DNA of 64,000 nt. It comes from Plantago major (Eukaryota; Streptophyta; Magnoliopsida; Lamiales; Plantaginaceae). The notes beneath the pieces were generated by a model. That model did no database searches. It was not told the DNA's origin and saw nothing but the letters and a program-made list of their open reading frames with translations. Below, in pieces: positions 1 through 10,008 of the stretch. Both the position numbers and the translations under genes were made by a program. How positions within the stretch are numbered: the stretch's first letter is position 1; every line of letters begins with the position of its first letter. The stretch is from the NCBI GenBank assembly GCA_026545765.1, contig CM048841.1, forward strand, positions 95,127,352 to 95,191,351, read 5' to 3'.

Positions 1-903
1 TCTCCGAATTTGTGAAAGAGAACAGCGGACTCCAATTTCCGATTGAAAGAGAGCGGCGGACTGATTCATATCTCAGATCTAGCATCTGGGTCAGAATCTC
101 GAATTTCAGAGATCTCAGAGAAACTCCAAAATTTTGATCTGATAGAACCACTTGGATTTCACATCTGGACGCCAATTTTCGATTTCCCGATGCACATCAC
201 CCTTCATCGATGTACTGCTGCACATCAATTTGCAGTAGATGTTCGTTTGTTCATACATCTGCATAGATAATTAATAGTGGTGCTTGTATGTTTATACCAT
301 TCGTTGAGAACTGATGTTAGTATTAGTTATGTAATGTTAATCGATTTTCGTTTTCAAAATTATTAGCTTCTCCCTGCCTTTTGAATATAGAAAACCACCA
401 TAGCTTTCTCTCTTTTTGTATGTGGTTACTACTTTTGCGCTTTTCATTTTGTTGTGGACCTAGATTTTGCAATCTCTTGTGTCCGATTTTCAGAATCGTG
501 TCTTGCGACTCCTTTAATTTTTTTGTTCATAGATCTTTTTGTTTTAATTTAGATTTTTTTTAAAATTTATTTTCTCCTTTCTTTTATTTTTCTGAAATTT
601 TAATTTTATTTTTTTGTTTTAATTTAGATTTTTTTTAAAATTTATTTTCTCCTTTATTTTATTTTTTCTGAAATTTTAATTTTATTTTACAAATTTCTTT
701 TTAAAAAATACTGAGTTGGCAGTCAATATTGAGTTTTACCTGTTGACTTATGTGTCACATCAGCAGTTTGAATCAAATTTGTGTTGAAAGTTCTTTGTCA
801 GCCATTTTTTTGAAACATTGGAACTTAATATGTCGGGAGGGACAAACGTTGTATTGCGTGCGCCACACCCCCTATATTTTGGGACCATTGGTGCCTTTTT
901 GCC
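1..903. mobile_element. Mutator-like element, right part with long terminal inverted repeat
   Basis: Right portion of the element described at 21759-23090. The last ~250 bp, ending in a CCATTGGTGCCTTTTTGCC terminus at 903, are the inverted counterpart of sequence seen at 21759-22000. The left repeat of this copy lies outside the window. T-rich tracts at 540-680 include a duplicated ~70-bp segment. No convincing transposase reading frame was found. The open stretch at 43-270 has no recognisable domain. Confidence 0.75.
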
Positions 904-1098
904 TACTTATATGATGGCTTGATTTGGCAGTTTGATGGCTTGATTGTAGTGTTTAATTGGTAGTTTGCTCACAGTTCATGTTGTAAGAAAATGATGCTCT
1001 GTTTTAGGGACTCCCCTCTGTTTTATTATGCCCACCAATATGTACTCAACAAGCTTTTGGAAATGAAATTTGGTTGTTTTGGTGGTAATTATATACAG
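904..1098 (+). other. Residual 3' part of inserted zinc-finger element (unit 0/1 junction)
   Basis: This is the sequence between the right end of the Mutator-like element and the point where similarity to gene A intron 2 resumes (about 1099). By position it is the leftover 3' part of the element carrying the GRF zinc-finger gene. At the intact junction, the codons just after the Mutator-like element continue the zinc-finger frame for a few residues and then stop. No other feature is visible. Confidence 0.45.
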
Positions 1099-1296
1099 TT
1101 TTCTTGTTGTTTTATTGGTGAATCTCTGTGTTTTTTCTAATCTTCATTAGTTTTCATCATATAGTCTTGCATTCAACATGTCTTAGAAGAAGTGAACTTC
1201 AAAGGCTATGGAGGCACTTCAGATTACGTCGATCTAGCAGCCTTCCTGGTGAGGAATGGAAGACAACTGAAGATCAATTATATCAGTTTAATTTGA
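1099..1296 (+). pseudogene. F-box gene B tail (intron 2 end plus FBD exon), front outside window
   Basis: Similarity to gene A intron 2 resumes at 1099. An ATATAG acceptor precedes the last exon at 1165-1296, which stays open for 43 codons and ends in TGA. It encodes most of the FBD motif (FKGYGGTSDYVDLAAFLV). Compared with gene A exon 3 it lacks 48 nt (16 codons) right after the first codon, an in-frame loss. Exon 2 and the end of exon 1 are missing because the zinc-finger/Mutator nest lies between this tail and its front. It is therefore part of a dead gene although the exon itself is open. Confidence 0.8.
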
Positions 1297-2238
1297 CATG
1301 CAAGGTACCTGCGAATTTGCGAACAAGTAATGAATTAAATGCAACCGAATCATGTTACGTTTTTTCTTCATAGCGTCAACCCGTACCTTGATTGTTATTT
1401 TATTCCAGCATTTGTATAAATCTTGAATTTATGTATCGCGAATTATGAAGATTTTACATTAGACTGCAGAATAGCGCATAAGAGTGCACTAGATATGCTC
1501 TAACACGACATCTGCACCATCTAGATTACGAACCTCCAAAGTCAAATTAAGCCAAAACCCAAAAAAAAAAAGTTGAGAATCAGTTTAATTTGACATGCAA
1601 CTTGTGAATTTGCGAACAAGTAATGAATTAAATGCAATGAAAGAGTGAAGGGTGGAAATCATGTTATGTTTTACTTGATAGCATTGTCAAGTCAACCCCT
1701 ACCTTGATTGTTGTTTTATTCCGACATTTGTATATATCTTGTGTTTATGTATCACACATACGAAGATTTTTCATTAGAATGACATTTTGTCATCTCATTT
1801 CAAACACGGAGAGAAGAATCTAGATAAAAACATTGAGCAAGAGAACGAACCCTTTAGATACCTAAGTGGGATAATATGTATATTACGGCCCCTAAAATCA
1901 TTTGCCACAAACAAAAACTTGAACTTAATGTTTTCTTTGAACGAAATGTCAAATTCGTATAACATTCGCAAACCATTACAATAGAATAGCGCATGAGAGA
2001 TTGCATTAGGTATGCGCTAACACAACATATATCTACACCATTTAGATTACTAATCTCCATAGTCAAATTGGCACCACAACTAAAACCAAAAGATTAAATA
2101 GTTTCCCAACTTTATATCATATTGATGTGGTATAAAATGGTTAAACTTTTAGTCTAGGAATAGATATTCTAGCTTAGGTAAGTTAAAGAATTATACTAGA
2201 ATTTTCGAGTGAGATCCACCGCAAAAATGAGGTAAGGG
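1297..2238 (+). other. Gene B 3' flank with internal partial duplication
   Basis: Non-coding. The segment around 1575-2075 repeats much of 1280-1560: the end of the last exon, the AAGTAATGAATTAAATGCAA stretch, and a block ending near TTTAGATTAC and a CTCCA..GTCAAATT motif. The same flank follows gene A (9114-9560), which supports duplication of whole genes including their 3' ends. Several A-rich stretches could serve for polyadenylation, but no single site is clear. Confidence 0.6.
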
Positions 2239-2246
2239 GTTAAACC

Positions 2247-3996
2247 CTATGTTTTGAAACTCGGACCCGGACGTTGACCCGGCCTACCTACTGTAGGAGG
2301 TTCAACCGGGTCAACTCGGGTCAACCTACAAAAAATATTTTTAAAAATAAAATATAATGTATACCTTAAAAATTCAACATATACATTTTTTACCTAAAAA
2401 AAAGATAGAAAACATTGCATAAACGACATATGCATCAATTCCATTGCCACAATGCATATAAAATATAGAAATAACAATCCATAAACCACAATTCATATTG
2501 AGTTCAAAATAACAAATAACATCAAAGCATCATAGTTCCAACTTAGTCTCTATAACATCTTAAGATTGCAACAATCCATAAACAATCAAAACAAAGTTCA
2601 CTTGAAGATGTTTTTGAACAACAAAGTCGTAAAATGCCTAGCTTTCTTCTCCGGCGCCTTCCCCTTCATTCGGTGGCTCACATCCCCAGTTTTGATCATC
2701 TCCCCACATAGGATCATTATCGTCAAGAAGAGTTGTGTCAAGGACATTGTCACTACCTATACGAAAGCCATGATAATGATACAAATTAAATTACTTAACC
2801 AAAAGACCAAAACAAAGTAAGGGATAGTGAAATATACAAATAGAACAATGGATAAGCAAATGATACCTTCAACACACTGTGAACTCTCACCAGCATCACC
2901 TGTTTCATTTTCAAGCCTCTCCAATTCATCATAGTCTAGCTCTCCATTAGGTTCTTCATCAATTACCCAATGATCAACTCTATCAACACATTCTATATCA
3001 ATGGGATCATACGAAACTTTCTTTGGACTACAAACAATATAAAAACAAAGGTCAAGCAATCATCAAGACCAATATTCAATACGTTATGTAACTATAACAA
3101 AACATGAGTTAAAGAACCATACACGATTCTTCAAGCGCAAATTGTAGTGTACAAAGAGTGCATTGCGTAATCTTATTCTTACCAGATTGTCCAATTTCAA
3201 CACAATACCGCCAAGTGGATCAACTTTTGATTTAACCGAGTGAGCACCGGAGCATTTTCGTAAGCATTTGCACTAGCGTAGTCACGATGATGGCGTCAAT
3301 CGTCCATATCCTACAAGATACATATGCATTTACACTAGTCACTAGCAGAAGCTAAATTAAAATTACTAACTAAACAAAACTCAACACTCAAGTAGAAGGA
3401 TCAACTTAAAAACGCAAGAACAAGATTAATACTTTACTTACCAGTTACCAATTGAGCCGATTGAATGAATGAAATGAACAGAGCCGATTGAATGAATGAG
3501 ACAGAGCCGCAAAACGGCAAAAGCAGAGACAGCGATTGAACACATCAATCTTAATGAAACCTCTCCCAAATTCTTCTAAACTAAAAAGGAAAACACAAAC
3601 CTGCAACTCCCAGTCCACGGATTCACTCGGCCAGCCGTCGAATCTGTATGAAGGATCTGCAACTTCACTGGACCTGCAGGCTGCAACTTCCGACGGATTG
3701 AGATTGAAGCTTTTCTGTTGGTTGAAGCCGTTTGCGGTTTGCATATTGAGATTGCCAGATTGGGGCTTTTCGGTTTTTGCTTTTGTTTCGGTTTGCAGAT
3801 TATGTTTGGGGCCGTTTTTTTTGGTTTTATCGTTTTTTACTTTCTTTTTTTTAAAGAAAACCGGTTCGAACCGGTTTTTAACCGGTTCCACCGGGTTTTT
3901 ACCGAAATCCGATTTTTTCCGGTTTTGGGGGGTTTTCGGCCCGGACCCCCTCCGAATCGCGGTTGATCTGGTCGACTGCCGGGTTTCATAACATAG
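2247..3996. mobile_element. hAT transposon (hAT-1), internally deleted, unit 1
   Basis: It is bounded by a perfect 8-bp target-site duplication GTTAAACC (2239-2246 and 3997-4004), as expected for hAT elements. The terminal inverted repeats are CTATGTTTTGAAAC on the left and the complement of GTTTCATAACATAG on the right, with one mismatch in 14. CCGG-rich subterminal DNA follows at both ends. Inside, on the minus strand, lie the last exons of a hAT transposase (2638-3205). The catalytic part is missing, so the element cannot move by itself. Confidence 0.85.
2638..3205 (-). pseudogene. hAT transposase C-terminal remnant, unit 1
   Basis: Three exon pieces read on the minus strand. The upstream one carries LFVHYNLRLKNR, typical of the end of the hAT dimerisation domain. 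A GT-AG intron follows. The next piece reads PKKVSYDPIDIE, then WVIDEEPNGELDYDELE, also typical of plant hAT C-termini. A second GT-AG intron (donor GTATCA, acceptor CGTATAG) leads to an acidic tail ending at TAG (2638-2640). Frames agree across both splices in the unit 2 and 3 copies. Unit 1 has lost a base near 3123. The N-terminal zinc finger and catalytic region are absent. Confidence 0.72.
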
Positions 3997-4004
3997 GTTA
4001 AACC

Positions 4005-5475
4005 CTTTTTGCCGGTATGCCTTAAACAAATCGGGTTTCGATTCAACCGTCCAGTCGGTATTTATGTGTCCGATAAACTTAGAGAGTAGAATATTGCAAG
4101 TAGGTGTGATACCTTAATGAGGAGTAAATGCGCTCCTATTTAAATGGAGAGCTCCAGGATATAAGTCTTCTACACCAAGTCTTGTCGGACCTATCGACTC
4201 TTAAAATGTGTTGCCGGAGTAAGGTGGCGCATTTGGACCACGCGATGGTGTCGGACTATAGGAGGTTGGTCCCAACCATCTTGGTCTTTTATCCATAGAA
4301 AGGAGGAAAATCAGACCTGTTTGGGTAGGGTCATCAATCGGATTAGTGTTGAGTTCTCGCCGTGTTAGTAAAGGAGGTTGGTTTTTCTTATCTAAACACA
4401 AGAGATCGGTCTCCTTATCTCAGACGTTGAGGCGCGGTATATCTTTCATTTACACTGAGGGGTGGTCCTTCTGTCTTGTTGTGATGAGCAGTCTTCACTC
4501 GAAAGGAAGGTGAAGTCGCCATAATACGTTAGTTCCTAGGTGGGGCTTATTTGTATATAGCATAAGTTCCCTCGAGTTTTCAAGCATCTTAATTAGTAGA
4601 ATATAGTTGAGAAATTCCAAGTTTGATTTATTTTCTTTTCTCGTTGATTTTCTTGGTACCTCAAAAGTATTCTCTCTTCAAATTCGTACATATGCATGTT
4701 GTTGGATTCAACGAATTGGGCTTGATTGGATAGCCCATTTCATCCAAGGCCCAATGGAAGTTGAAATGGGTGACACATGGTGCTCCCTGATTGGTGGAAG
4801 TGAAATTAATGCTATATCTTATGATTATGGAATCCAAAATCTCCCTGGAGAAAAATGGGAACTTACATTTACTGTAGATAATGTAACGTTTGGTGTCACG
4901 ACTATTTTTGCAGACTACTACTATATCGTAATATTTTATTTATAATGTATGTATATAAAAATTCAAAATATATAGATTATTTTCCTAAAAAATATTTTAC
5001 AACCTAAAATACTAAATAGCGATCAATCATAATAATTCATTTCCACTTTTAAATTTTTAAATTTCCAAACTATTATAAGAAGTAAAATAATATAATTACC
5101 ATGTACTCCATTCACTCCTTCAACCTTAATTAGTTATTCTATTAGAATTAGTCAAGACTTTTTCATGCCATAAGATAATCTAATTATATATGGACAAATT
5201 TCATTCAAACTTGATTTTGACAATTTTCTAATGTACTAAATTAAAACGTTAGAAATTACTTTATTGGATTTTTTCTTGTATAAGATACTAATTACAAAAG
5301 TTGATTTTCAATTTGAAAGGTCGTAATAGCAAGTAGCAGTGTAAAGATTGAATCCGTTGGGTAAAAGCGTTGATTTTCTTCGTATGGACTATGGAGCATT
5401 ACATCGCCTAGGTAGAAAAAATCGCGCGCCTGTCACGGGTTGATCATTACAAATTAAATTTCCGAGTTGACTTTT

Positions 5476-5479
<4 letters not shown>
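4005..5479. other. Unclassified, probably repeat-derived, non-coding
   Basis: Present in all three units (also 26205-27701 and 47093-48594). The 4100-4560 part is more GC-rich, with a TTTAAAT box and purine-rich runs, and could be a fragment of a retrotransposon terminal repeat, but I see neither matching ends nor a primer site. The stretch 4607-4945 is open but has no domain I recognise, and its end differs between units (stop after LTFTD in units 2 and 3). From 5310 the sequence is similar to that upstream of gene B, which starts near 18774. Confidence 0.4.

Positions 5480-5528
<49 letters not shown>
5480..5528. repeat. (TA)n microsatellite, unit 1, gene A upstream region
   Basis: About 24 TA steps follow TTTTTGCCA. 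The same locus in unit 2 (27702-27814) is interrupted and more than twice as long, in unit 3 (48595-48616) it is under half as long, and upstream of gene B (18927-18947) it is short. Open frames of alternating Tyr-Ile over such tracts are artefacts. Confidence 0.97.
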
Positions 5529-5530
<2 letters not shown>

Positions 5531-5601
5531 AAGAAAAACTAATGTTGTCAGAATAAATAGAATATGGACGAAATTTTCAACCCGAGTACATATATTATGA
5601 C

Positions 5602-6338
5602 TAGGGTGTACGTGTGCAGTTACCGGGTGGTTATTTGTCAAAGTTTTAACCAACCCGCCTATAGCGGGTAGGCCAAATCATTAACTGCGGATGGTGGGAT
5701 TTTCTCTCAACCGTCACGGGTCGGTTGACTACTTGAGGCGGACGGATTAACGCATCAAAACAAGGACATATATGACGCATTAAAGAAAGAGACATTAGAC
5801 TTCATAAGCTTAATAAACTAACCCGCAACAGTAAGGGAAACATCAACATAATTCGAAACTTTAATACAAGTAATTTAAGTACATAAATTCCAAATATAAG
5901 TCCATGAGTATTTAAATTATGAAGGTCCTGACAAAAACTAAGATTGCAAACTAATGCCAAGAAGCAAAACAATATTCCCTCGGTCCTCTGATCCTTTGAT
6001 GGAAAGGGCTAAGCAATGTGAAAAAATAATAAGGAAGAAACAATTCAAAGCTAATAGATATGCAAATCCAATAAGACAGTACACTAGAGAGATATGATGG
6101 AAAGAATTGAGCAAAAACTAGTGGAGTTGGGTTTTTGTTAGTTTATATAGTACTATTAATCTATTATATAAAAGAAAATACATATATGCATATATAGGCG
6201 GGCGGGTTGGGCGGGTAGGCGGTTGGAAGGCGGGTAACAATTTTATTAACCGCGGGCGGTTTTTGCAAAAACGCTAACCGTCGTATGGTAGTTGGCAATG
6301 GCAAAATGGCGGGCGGTTATTTTTTATGTACACCCCTA
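5602..6338. mobile_element. Non-autonomous hAT transposon (hAT-2), unit 1
   Basis: Ends TAGGGTGTAC and GTACACCCCTA form inverted repeats of the common plant hAT type. The 8-bp flanks are ATTATGAC (5594-5601) and ATTACCAC (6339-6346), a decayed target-site duplication. The paralogous position upstream of gene B reads ATTATCAC with nothing inserted (19013-19020), an empty site that fixes both ends. Subterminal DNA is rich in CGGGCGG/ACCCGCC. The interior has no transposase. It lies about 350 bp upstream of the gene A TATA-like box. Confidence 0.85.
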
Positions 6339-6696
6339 ATTACCACATCACAACATAGTAAAGATTCAAAATTTTGCCAACCTAGCATAGTTGTGGGACT
6401 AACCGTTATGTGCCCACGTAAAGATTCAAATTCTTGGTATCATATAAAATTATTAGCCTCCCGTAAAGCGCTTGAATATGCATTGCCTCGTTCCATAAGT
6501 GAATTTGGGGTTATCTTAAAGTCGTTTGTCAGGACGAATAGAACGGATTGCACACGGTATGCGCAAGAGTAGAGGAACATCGATTTTCAATCAAATTTCC
6601 AGATTCAAACCGACGAGAAAATGAAAAAACTAAACATATATAAAATAGAAATGTAAAATAATCAAGGGCGCACATATGTGATATGTTACATCTGAA

Positions 6697-6732
6697 CACT
6701 ATATATACCCCTGGCTTGGACATATTATATAT
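6697..6732 (+). promoter_or_regulatory. Candidate core promoter of gene A, unit 1
   Basis: CACTATATATACCCC and, 20 bp on, a second TATTATATATACC box, followed by CT-rich DNA that would suit a plant transcription start near 6740-6790. Gene B keeps the first box (19361-19375). The surrounding ~300 bp are conserved between A and B and between units more than the distal flank. There is no direct evidence of use. Confidence 0.5.
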
Positions 6733-6857
6733 ACCATTCCAATCCACCACCTTTCTTTTCATAAACCCTATAAACTCTCAGTCTCACTCCTCTAGATAGA
6801 TAAACAGTAGATTTGTGCCAAGATAATGCATAACAAGGCAAGATAAATAATCAGCAG

Positions 6858-7572
6858 GTATGCTATATCCACTCTCTCTAGATATCCATTCTACTAAACC
6901 TGCTATATGTCTCTAATATATGTACACACACCACACATATGACCTGAAAATGGCGTTTTAATTTTGCAAGCTTTTGATTGTTTTGTATATCCTTAAATGA
7001 TTGTCTCGTGGTTATCTTAATTGTATGTGATCCCTATGACTTGTTTAATCAGATCTTTGTGAGTTTCCTTTATTTAATTTTATGTGTTTATCATCTTTTG
7101 AAAGAACCATCACATGTGCTTAATCAAAATTTCATACATTTGATGATAAAAAAAGCCTGAATCAATCTGAATTCTATATATACTTTTTTTTTCGGCATTG
7201 GTTGGTGTAAATTCTCCCTTAGTGGGTTGTAAATCTAGATGGTGTGGTGTTGTGTTAGTGCATTTGTAATTAATGGCTTTCGAAAGTTTTAAGTTAGAGT
7301 TTTAATTATGCGCTATTCTGTTGAAATGGTTTGCGAAAGTTTGCGATTTCTTTTGTCATTTAAGAAAAAACCATTAAGTTAGAGTTTATGCGCTGTAATG
7401 GTTTACGAAACTTATAAGATTGTTTCTTGTATCTTGATGTTTACAAAAAAAAATTAAGTTAGACTTTTTAATTCTTTATGGAAAATGAATTTATCAGTTC
7501 ACATAGGCATCTAATAATGTGTTCTTGCTGAATGTTTTCATTCTTCTCTATGTTTGTTCATTAGTGTTTCAG
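6858..7572 (+). other. 5' leader intron of gene A, unit 1
   Basis: Candidate intron between CAGCAG|GTATGC and GTTTCAG|CACTC. It leaves an untranslated leader exon upstream and puts the second exon 12 bp before the ATG at 7585. Both splice sites are kept in all gene A copies and in the gene B copies that retain this region. The intron is about 700 bp, T-rich, with a polypyrimidine run before the acceptor. The open frame extending upstream of the ATG into this intron is not coding. Confidence 0.55.
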
Positions 7573-7584
7573 CACTCTACAAAC

Positions 7585-9113
7585 ATGAAGACAAGGAGTC
7601 AAGCTAAAAGATCAAAACACAGTGAAGATCGACTCAGTGATTTGCCAGAGGATGTCGTGAGCCACATTCTGTCGCTCATGCCCATGAAAGATGCGGTGAG
7701 GACCAGTGTTTTGTCAAAAAACTGGGAGTACAAATGGACTTGTATATCAAAGGTGGATGTCAACGATAGAGTTTCTTATACGGGGAAAACAAGTGAGATT
7801 TTCTTCCGGAAGAAGAGCACGAGGGATGGATTTGTTGACTTTGTGGAACGACTAACTTTTCTTCCTTCAAAAATTACCAGATTTTGTTTGGAAATGCAAT
7901 CCCAATATGAATCAAATCGCATATCTGGATGGATTAATGCGCTATTGACGACCAAGGTTGAGTGTCTCAAACTATCTTATTGCCATGATGCTTACATTGT
8001 CATGCCCAACAGTCTCCTCTGCATCACTTCTTTGAGGAAACTAAAACTACATCTATCCTGCACTTTTCAACTTCCCAGTATGAATTTATTTCCCAACCTG
8101 AAGATCCTGAAACTCAGCACTGTCCAAATTGTTAACCAGTCATTCAGTAGTGATAGGGAGTCCCATAGCGATACATTGACTCTATCTTTCCGGTGCTAGA
8201 GACACTCCAACTAATTAAGTGCAGATTTTTGAATGCAAAGATTGTGGAATTGATGCCCCATCATTGTCTGCATTGATTCATGGTACAGCTGATCTTGATC
8301 AAGATTACATGCCAAGGGACTATTTGATTAAGATACTTAGCACAAAGCTTGTGCAGTTTAAATTTGATGGTAATGTGCATGTACAAGAGAACATTGTTTT
8401 AACTGGACAACAGGTAACCCAGCCGAACTGGTGTACGAGGTTATACTGATATTGTATCTATGGACATGGTTTTAATGCATGCACGAGTGCTGTTGAGAGA
8501 ATTCACAATCCTAAAGGAGTTGAAGACATCCGTTATTTTACAAAGGTTAGTTCTCCTCTCTCACACTATTTTGGAACGGACAAAGTAACTAGCTAGTACA
8601 TATATATTATGGTCGAGAGGGTAACAAGTGTTGCGAATATTAAAAATTTTCATTTTGTTTTGTGTTTCTCTAAAGGCTATTGCGCGAGGAACTGCTGGAA
8701 ATTCTCTTCCAATCTTTCATCACCTTGCACGACTAGATGTGTGTTCTCAGTTTCATCCAAAAGGGCTGCTTAAGTTACTTCATAAAGCCCCATTACTCAA
8801 GTTTCTTGATATTTCTGATGAACATGTAAGTTCATCTGTTTCTTTTCCTGTCCGATTTAATTTAATTTTCTTATTTAGTTTATAATTGGTGAATATTTAT
8901 GTGTTTTTTCTCATCTTTGTTTGTTTTTATTATATAGTCTTGGTACGTGCATATTTTCGACTATGATGGTGTGGAGTCTGCGCTCGCATTCAACATGTCC
9001 TAGAAGAAGTGAACTTCAAAGGCTATGGAGGCACTTCAGCTTACGTCGATCTAGCAGCCTTCCTGGTGAGGCATGGAAGACAATTGAAGATCAATTATAT
9101 CAGTTTAATTTGA
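7585..9113 (+). pseudogene. F-box/LRR/FBD protein, gene A unit 1, frameshifted
   Basis: Same gene as 29882-31416. Exons are 7585-8545, 8676-8825 and 8938-9113, with the same GT-AG sites. The F-box (DRLSDLPEDVV..ILSLMP) and the LRR-like part read through to about 8190. There a C is missing from a CCC run and the frame is lost. Four more single-base losses follow in exon 1 (near 8247, 8416, 8437, 8530) and four bases are missing in exon 3 (near 8980). All are losses, none is a stop-making substitution, and most sit at CG or homopolymer positions. The gene is therefore either freshly dead or intact and mis-assembled. If intact, it would be an SCF ubiquitin-ligase specificity subunit. Confidence 0.85.
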
Positions 9114-9739
9114 CATGTAACTTGCGAATTTGCGAACAAGTAATGAATTAAATGCAACCAAAGTGTGAATCATGTCAACCCCTACCTTGATTGTTGTTTT
9201 AATTCTGACATTTGTATAGATCTTGAGTTTATGTATCGCAAATATGAAGATTTTTCATTAGAATGACATTTTGTCTTCTCATTTCAAACACCGGGAGAGA
9301 ATCTAAAATGAAAACATTGAGCAAGAGAACGAACCCATTAGATACCTAGTGAGCCCAAGTACATTGCGGCCCCTAAATTCATTTGCCACGAACAAAAACT
9401 TGAACTTAAAGTTTTCTTGGAATGAAATGTCAAATTCGCATAACTTTCGCAAATCATTACAACATAATGGTGCATGACCGTGCATTAGGTATGCGCTAAC
9501 ACGACATATATCTACACCATTTAGATTGTGGATCTCCAAAGTCAAATTGACAACACAACCAAAACCAAAAAGATTAAAAAGTTGAGAATTAGTTTAATCC
9601 TAGCTTTATATCATATCACTATCAGAGAGTCCTGCATCTTAATATAAAAGGAGGCAAGAATGAAGACCTCAAATCTATCAAAACCATACAGAACTGGAAA
9701 GTGTTTGACAAATTGACTATTTAAATCTCAATTAGTTTC
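9114..9739 (+). other. Gene A 3' flank, unit 1
   Basis: Non-coding sequence similar to the gene B 3' flank (1297-2090), including the ACATTTTGTCTTCTCATTTCAA stretch and the block ending in a TAGATTGTGGATCTCC motif. It continues in unit 2 to 32039. In unit 3 it stops at a deletion joint at 52707. No other feature is seen. Confidence 0.6.
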
Positions 9740-10008
9740 TATTGGAGTATTAATATAAATGACTAGATTCCACACCTACCTCTCTACAAGTTCAAGCTTT
9801 TAGATGAGATGAAATTCTATCATGGTATTTAGATGAGATAGAATTCTATCATGGTATCAGAGTCAAAGGCTCAAGTCCAACCTGGGTTCGAATCTCCACG
9901 GAGACAATCTCCACCTCATATTAAATTTCCACTCGAATGGCCTCCCCAAAGAGGTTGAAATCGGCCACGAGTGCGGGGGGAGTATTGGAGTATTAACATA
10001 AATGACTA
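9740..10008 (+). mobile_element. TRIM (miniature LTR retrotransposon), unit 1, right LTR truncated
   Basis: The left LTR begins TATTGGAGTATTAA and ends ..TTCTATCA. It is followed by TGGTATCAGAG (9852-9862), the plant primer-binding site complementary to initiator methionine tRNA. A ~120-bp interior follows, then a G-rich polypurine-like tract (GTGCGGGGGGAG) and a right LTR that breaks off at 10008 after 26 bp. The left LTR has an internal ~29-bp duplication (TTTAGATGAGAT twice). The complete element is at 32040-32330. Confidence 0.72.

Noticed and set aside
43-270. 75-codon open frame repeated at 22235 and 62817
   Set aside because: It starts at TTG, lies inside the Mutator-like element, overlaps a minus-strand frame of similar length, and has no recognisable domain.
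3445-4029. 194-codon minus-strand open frame at the right end of hAT-1
   Set aside because: It spans the element terminus and its GC-rich CCGG repeats, is overlapped by a plus-strand open frame, and is broken differently in units 2 and 3.
4040-4560. Possible LTR of a retrotransposon
   Set aside because: No second LTR, no TG..CA ends, no primer-binding site or target duplication could be found, so it was left unclassified.
4607-4945. 112-codon plus-strand frame conserved around MGDTWCSLIGGSEINAISYD
   Set aside because: No family recognised; the end differs between units because of a small indel and there is no supporting splice or promoter structure.
7585-9113. S-locus F-box (self-incompatibility) cluster
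   Set aside because: The proteins have LRR-like repeats and an FBD C-terminus, not the F-box-associated kelch-like domain of S-locus F-box proteins, and no S-RNase-like gene is nearby.
9852-9925. tRNA-like segment (TGGTATCAGAG..GGTTCGAATC)
   Set aside because: It lacks a full cloverleaf, and its place directly after an LTR fits a retrotransposon primer-binding site.
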